Positions 61,101-64,000 of a stretch of DNA of 64,000 nucleotides are shown one piece after another. A model generated the notes under the pieces. That model was not told where the DNA came from and did no database searches. It was given only the letters and a program-made list of their open reading frames with translations. The stretch comes from Chitinophaga varians. GTDB taxonomy: Bacteria; Bacteroidota; Bacteroidia; Chitinophagales; Chitinophagaceae. The position numbers were made by a program, and so were the translations under genes. Each line of letters starts with the position of its first letter. Positions within the stretch are counted from its first letter, which is position 1. The stretch spans positions 1-64,000 of the forward strand of contig NZ_JACVFB010000005.1 in NCBI RefSeq assembly GCF_014529945.1, given 5' to 3'.

Positions 61101-61322
61101 CTGCGTGAAGTAGCCTTCAGCTACGATTTCGGAAAAATAGGTAATACGGTGAAGAACCTGACCGTAAGCCTGGGAGGCCGGAACCTTATTTCATGGGACA
61201 ACTACAAGGGTTATGACCCGGAAGTGAACGCCGCAGGACAAAGTACTGTTTTACGTGGTATAGACTTCGGAGCCGTACCTGTTCCGCGTACTTATAACCT
61301 GACCGTCCGCGCCAAATTCTAA
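58191..61322 (+). CDS. SusC/RagA TonB-linked transporter (third pair)
   Basis: This 1043-residue protein has a signal peptide (about 1-31, ending ATVSAQ). A carboxypeptidase-like domain (about 33-115, ISGKVTDETGTPLPGITVTL) is followed by a plug with EIVVTGTSQGTTRRQLGSYI (about 122-141) and VEVLNGAAAAAIYGSRANSGVVQIFT. The TGTSQGTTRRQLG form differs from the VVVGYGT signature of the other two SusC proteins. That places it in a different SusC branch, some of whose members import peptides or non-glycan substrates. It has no STN domain. It is paired with the SusD-like gene 17 bases downstream. Confidence 0.94.
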   Translation: MITRVFMRLTGGGRVLLLLLMTCLAATVSAQVKISGKVTDETGTPLPGITVTLKNTKLGANTTVDGLYSFVANVPAGNYVLAVTGVGFTTQEIPVTIGTSNITRDVKMGVSVSKLDEIVVTGTSQGTTRRQLGSYISSVKAEDLNKGATGNVLAALQGKTAGAQITQNSGDPSGGISVKLRGISTIGGSSEPLYIVDGVIVDNSTTRVTNADPNYGVSTQGGNNFVGNVGQNRMADINPDDIERVEVLNGAAAAAIYGSRANSGVVQIFTKRGSAGAPVINFSTGISINELRKKLDVNRAPTKFGGNPNDSTQNILTPAVVSTFPVQRYDYQDFIFRTGVGTDNNISIAGGKDKTKYYASAGYFYNQGIIKNTDFNRVSFRLNLDQEVTKWLTMNATVNYVYSKSNEKPDGNTFYSPMNSVTILGNYYDIQKRDALGNLMKVGNLGRVNPVSIIDDFRQQQQVGRVIAGLGFKANATKNLTLDYHVGIDNYYQDGTTFIPPFAYNVSTGFFGGGTALDPSLNGYASAGNNTSFLINHDANATYNARINDNLESVTQVGYSVQYSRQHYSVQQGRGMPPFVQTADKATTAIPGSDQRSEYSISGEYIQQNFKYRNQLFLTGALRVDGSSVFGKNERNQLYTKLSGSYVLSGTDFWAKSAVAKWWTLFKLRAAYGESGNMTGIQPYARYNTYLANAFVGASGFQGQLIYTDPDVKPEKQKELEFGTDLSFLDDRIGLSVNYYRKKVQDLLIDRAVAPTNGYNFIRSNIGSLRNNGIEVVLNAVPVKTKNFSWNLTAIFNRNRNEALDIGQSLVLLNTVGGAPVAIAAGYPIGFFYGTFYARDANGNILTTPAGIPVTERGVQKAPFDYQPQRDPATGLPLASAPALNKKIGDPNPDWTGTFTTDLNYKKLGLHIQLDAVQGVDVFNADFRTRQGVDNGKIAEQEDLGQLPRGWIAGVYNIQEFRIDNGSFVKLREVAFSYDFGKIGNTVKNLTVSLGGRNLISWDNYKGYDPEVNAAGQSTVLRGIDFGAVPVPRTYNLTVRAKF

Positions 61323-61339
61323 TCCTAAAAAGACAAATC

Positions 61340-62653
61340 ATGAAACGAACTACTTTCTATACATACATGACCATGGCCACGTTCCTGTTGTCTGCGGCGG
61401 CCTGCAAAAAAGATTACCAGGACCCTTCCGGTCCTTCCCAGGACCAGGCTTACAGCTCCCCGCAGGCCATTACTGACGCCGCTGTGGGGTTGCAGGCCAA
61501 CTATGTGAAGGACAGGACCGGCTTGATTTATACCACCATTACTTCGGGCAGCCTGTTGAGCGGAGAAACATTCGTTACCAACCCGGGCAACGCCGATGAA
61601 GGGCAGCTGGGCACCGGTGGCAATACGGTATTGAACAACAACGTAGTGGTGACCGGTATGTGGTCTTATACCAACAAAATCCTTTTTGATGCGGAAAAAG
61701 TACTGCGTGCCACCAATACCGTGATTACCGATAAAGGTTATGCCAGTGGCGTGATCGCGTATACTTCTATCTTTAAGGCGCTGGCGCTGGGCGTGCAGGC
61801 CAATTACTGGGAGCAGGTACCGGATACCATCGGCAGCCCGGATGCGACCACCCGGGTGGGTTTTATTCCGGGAAAACAAGGTTATGCAAGGGCGGTACGC
61901 ACCATCGACAATGCGTTGAATGCAATTGCTGCCAACCCGATCAGCCCCTCTATCGCCCCTTTCCTGCCTAAAGGGATCAATGTGGTCAATACGCTGTACG
62001 CGCTGAAGGCCCGTTATGCCCTGTATGCCGGCGACTATGCCGCGGCGCTGGACGCTGCCAATAAAGTGGACCTGACCAGTGCAGGCATCAGCACGTTCAA
62101 CTTCAATCCGCAGGTGGCCAACCCAATCTTTACCCTCGTATCTTCTACGAGCAATATTTACCAGGTAGTGGACTCCACGATGGGACTACCCGTGGCGCTG
62201 GCTCCTACGCCGACTGATGCCAGGATACCTTTTTACATGACAAGACAAGCTACCGGATTGAAATTTGTCATGAGCGGATTCTTTAAAAGCAATATCCAGT
62301 CTATTCCCGTGTTCCTGCCCGGAGAAGTGACGCTGATCAAGGCAGAATGTTATGCACGGAACAACGACCTGGTATCTGGTCTTACGGAGCTGAACAAGGT
62401 GGTGACCAAAAAGCCGTCGGATGATCCTTTCGGAATCGGGGCGAATCTGCCGCCGGTTGCTGCCGCTACCATACCGGACCTGCTGGCGCAGATTTACAAA
62501 CACCGTCATATTGAAATGTTCATGTCAGGACAGGAGATTGAAGACCAGCGGCGTTTTGGCCGTCCTACAACCGAAAGGAAAAGGAATTTCTTCCCTTATC
62601 CTTTTGTGGAAAGAAATGATAATCCAAATACACCAGCCGACCCTACTTTTTAA
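61340..62653 (+). CDS. SusD/RagB-like lipoprotein (third pair, short form)
   Basis: This 437-residue protein has a lipoprotein signal ending SAAAC (Cys22). It is shorter than the other two SusD proteins (569 and 482) but keeps the helical core: FKALALGVQANYWEQVPDTIG, an ALYAGDYAAALDAANKV repeat, the VTLIKAECYARNNDLVSGLTELNKV helix pair and QIYKHRHIEMFMSGQEIEDQRRFGRP near the C-terminus. It should cap the SusC encoded 17 bases upstream. Confidence 0.92.
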   Translation: MKRTTFYTYMTMATFLLSAAACKKDYQDPSGPSQDQAYSSPQAITDAAVGLQANYVKDRTGLIYTTITSGSLLSGETFVTNPGNADEGQLGTGGNTVLNNNVVVTGMWSYTNKILFDAEKVLRATNTVITDKGYASGVIAYTSIFKALALGVQANYWEQVPDTIGSPDATTRVGFIPGKQGYARAVRTIDNALNAIAANPISPSIAPFLPKGINVVNTLYALKARYALYAGDYAAALDAANKVDLTSAGISTFNFNPQVANPIFTLVSSTSNIYQVVDSTMGLPVALAPTPTDARIPFYMTRQATGLKFVMSGFFKSNIQSIPVFLPGEVTLIKAECYARNNDLVSGLTELNKVVTKKPSDDPFGIGANLPPVAAATIPDLLAQIYKHRHIEMFMSGQEIEDQRRFGRPTTERKRNFFPYPFVERNDNPNTPADPTF

Positions 62654-62677
62654 TTTAATAAGTTTTTTATCTTTACT

Positions 62678-62710
62678 AACGGCAGCCGGAAACTATTCCC
62701 GGCTGCCGTT
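62678..62710. terminator. Hairpin between the SusD-like gene and the rhomboid gene
   Basis: AACGGCAGCCGG (62678-62689) pairs perfectly with CCGGCTGCCGTT (62699-62710) around a 9-base loop. The following sequence lacks a clean T-run, so terminator activity is likely but not certain. Confidence 0.6.
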
Positions 62711-62746
62711 CACATTTACATCCTGTACCCTAAATGTCCTATAGCC

Positions 62747-63580
62747 ATGACAGAAATCGGCGTTGTTGCCCTGGTGATCATTATCCTGAACCTTGTGTTG
62801 TCTTACAAGGGATTTAAAGACACCGTTTTTTATGACAAATATGCTTTTGTGGTAGATGAAATACTGGTCCACAAAGGATACTACCGCCTTGTTTCTTCCG
62901 GCTTCCTGCATGTGGACTGGATGCACCTGCTTTTTAACATGATGTCGCTCTGTTTCTTCAGTTATGAAGTGGAAGTTGTCTTAGGGATTAAAAATTTCAT
63001 CCTCATTTATGTGAGCAGTCTGGTGGGCGGTAACCTGTTGTCGCTATTCATCCACCGGCATCACGGCGATTATGGTGCGGTAGGCGCTTCCGGCGCTGTA
63101 TGCGGTATTATCTTCGCATGTATCGCCCTGTTCCCCGATATGGAACTGGGCTTCTTTGGTATCCCGTTGTACCTGCCTGCATGGATATACGGGGTATTGT
63201 ACATGTTGTTTACCATCTTCCGGATAAAAAACAATAATGATAACGTAGGGCATGAAGCGCATCTGGGTGGCGCTTTTATCGGGTTGGTTTTTGCCATATG
63301 CCTGGAGCCCATGGCGGTGAAGCAGCATTACCTGCCGATACTGGCGATACTATCGCCCTGCCTCGTATTCATGTACCTGTTGATACGTAAGCCGCATATT
63401 GTGCTGACCGGCAACACGCCAGGGCCGCAACGTTTCCTGAATATGGAAGACCGCTACAATCAGCAGAAGGCGATACAGCAACAGGAGATAGATGCCATAC
63501 TTGAAAAGATTCACCAGCAGGGTATCAACAGTCTGTCTGCCGAAGAAAAACAAAAGCTGCAGAATTATGCAGAGCGATGA
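62747..63580 (+). CDS. Rhomboid-family intramembrane serine protease
   Basis: This 277-residue protein has six membrane helices. The catalytic Ser115 is in VGASGAVCG (112-120) and His172 is in GHEAHLGGAF (168-177). HLLFNM (60-65) is the conserved loop-helix pair that shapes the oxyanion hole. The last ~60 residues form a cytosolic helical tail rich in Gln. Rhomboids cleave transmembrane segments of membrane proteins; the substrate is unknown. It stands alone, with a hairpin upstream and a lipoprotein gene 39 bases downstream. Confidence 0.93.
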   Translation: MTEIGVVALVIIILNLVLSYKGFKDTVFYDKYAFVVDEILVHKGYYRLVSSGFLHVDWMHLLFNMMSLCFFSYEVEVVLGIKNFILIYVSSLVGGNLLSLFIHRHHGDYGAVGASGAVCGIIFACIALFPDMELGFFGIPLYLPAWIYGVLYMLFTIFRIKNNNDNVGHEAHLGGAFIGLVFAICLEPMAVKQHYLPILAILSPCLVFMYLLIRKPHIVLTGNTPGPQRFLNMEDRYNQQKAIQQQEIDAILEKIHQQGINSLSAEEKQKLQNYAER

Positions 63581-63619
63581 TGTAGCACTATATTACGTAG
63601 CAAAATGTAACCCGTATAT

Positions 63620-64000
63620 ATGAAACTATCCAGTACTGTACTGTGTTTGGCCGTGTTGAGCCTGACCGCCTGCCGCAAAGATGATTCCGGAAACGATCCG
63701 GCATTAAATTACAACCATGTTAAAATCGCGGCCATTTCGGATATCCCTGCTTTTATCTATGAAGGCGACCGGCTGGTGGCCATGGGCAATGAGAAATTTT
63801 CCTATGATGATCAGGGCCGCATTGTTGGCAGTCGTATTGAACACAAGGACACGCTGAATAATATCATTACCGGTTATGTTTACAAAACATCTTTCACCTG
63901 GGCCAATGGCCTGTGTGCGGGCGGTATTGCGGATTCCCTGTACAGTTATGTTAAAGGCACAGATGGTAGCATCAAAGATGAACGTTTTGCCAGCGGTACC
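63620..64000 (+). CDS. Lipoprotein of unknown function (3' end beyond window)
   Basis: The frame from ATG 63620 stays open to the right edge (127 codons). MKLSSTVLCLAVLSLTAC gives a clear lipoprotein signal with Cys18. The mature part contains FSYDDQGRIVGSRIEHKD, an RHS-like or DUF4595-like YDDQGRI turn common in Bacteroidota lipoproteins. Nothing more specific can be said until the rest is seen. Confidence 0.85.
   Translation, partial: MKLSSTVLCLAVLSLTACRKDDSGNDPALNYNHVKIAAISDIPAFIYEGDRLVAMGNEKFSYDDQGRIVGSRIEHKDTLNNIITGYVYKTSFTWANGLCAGGIADSLYSYVKGTDGSIKDERFASGT

Overview
The window reads as a chromosomal segment of a member of the Bacteroidota, most likely Chitinophaga or a close relative. 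The evidence is three SusC/SusD outer-membrane pairs, two ECF sigma/FecR cascades, a C-terminal T9SS sorting domain, TAnnTTTG-type -7 promoter boxes, weak Shine-Dalgarno sites and an overall composition near 50% GC. No rRNA, tRNA, CRISPR array, transposase or prophage gene was recognised.

Layout. Positions 1-7267 are mostly minus-strand core genes: pheT, a small coiled-coil protein, zapA, rny, a DUF1080 protein and an SDR dehydrogenase, with a decayed gene at the left end. Position 7268-7785 is a divergent intergenic region with three helically phased DnaA-box-like sites. It is followed by plus-strand dnaB, a MATE exporter and rsmE. Positions 11.7-13.6 kb hold terC and pyrD. Positions 13.7-19.0 kb hold an ECF sigma/FecR/TonB receptor/DUF4249 cell-surface signalling set. 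Positions 19.1-25.5 kb hold a candidate small RNA, a small CxxC protein, glutaminase, a DnaJ-type chaperone overlapping a DinD/BRO-like small protein, an MFS exporter and a receiver-PAS-kinase. Positions 25.5-27.7 kb hold cvfB, a TauE/SafE permease and a DUF1634 protein.

Positions 27.8-37.0 kb are a minus-strand polysaccharide utilisation operon: GH29 fucosidase, a two-part GH28/beta-helix protein, SusC and SusD. Its upstream region carries a LacI-type operator. An identical operator lies upstream of a secreted sugar-dehydrogenase-like T9SS protein at 39.0 kb. Between them sits an AT-rich AbiE-type toxin-antitoxin remnant whose toxin has lost its nucleotidyltransferase half. Positions 42.2-48.1 kb hold mqo and assorted small enzymes. 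Positions 48.1-62.7 kb form a second nutrient-uptake region: ECF sigma, FecR, STN-SusC, SusD, a secreted FAD oxidoreductase, a DeoR regulator and another SusC/SusD pair. The window ends with a rhomboid protease and a truncated lipoprotein.

I found no convincing wholly new multi-gene system. The best leads are the phased DnaA boxes at the strand switch, the paired LacI operators flanking the AbiE remnant, the stand-alone DinD-like domain coupled to a J-protein, and several families of intergenic palindromes. All family assignments are by eye from the translated sequence; no database search was run.
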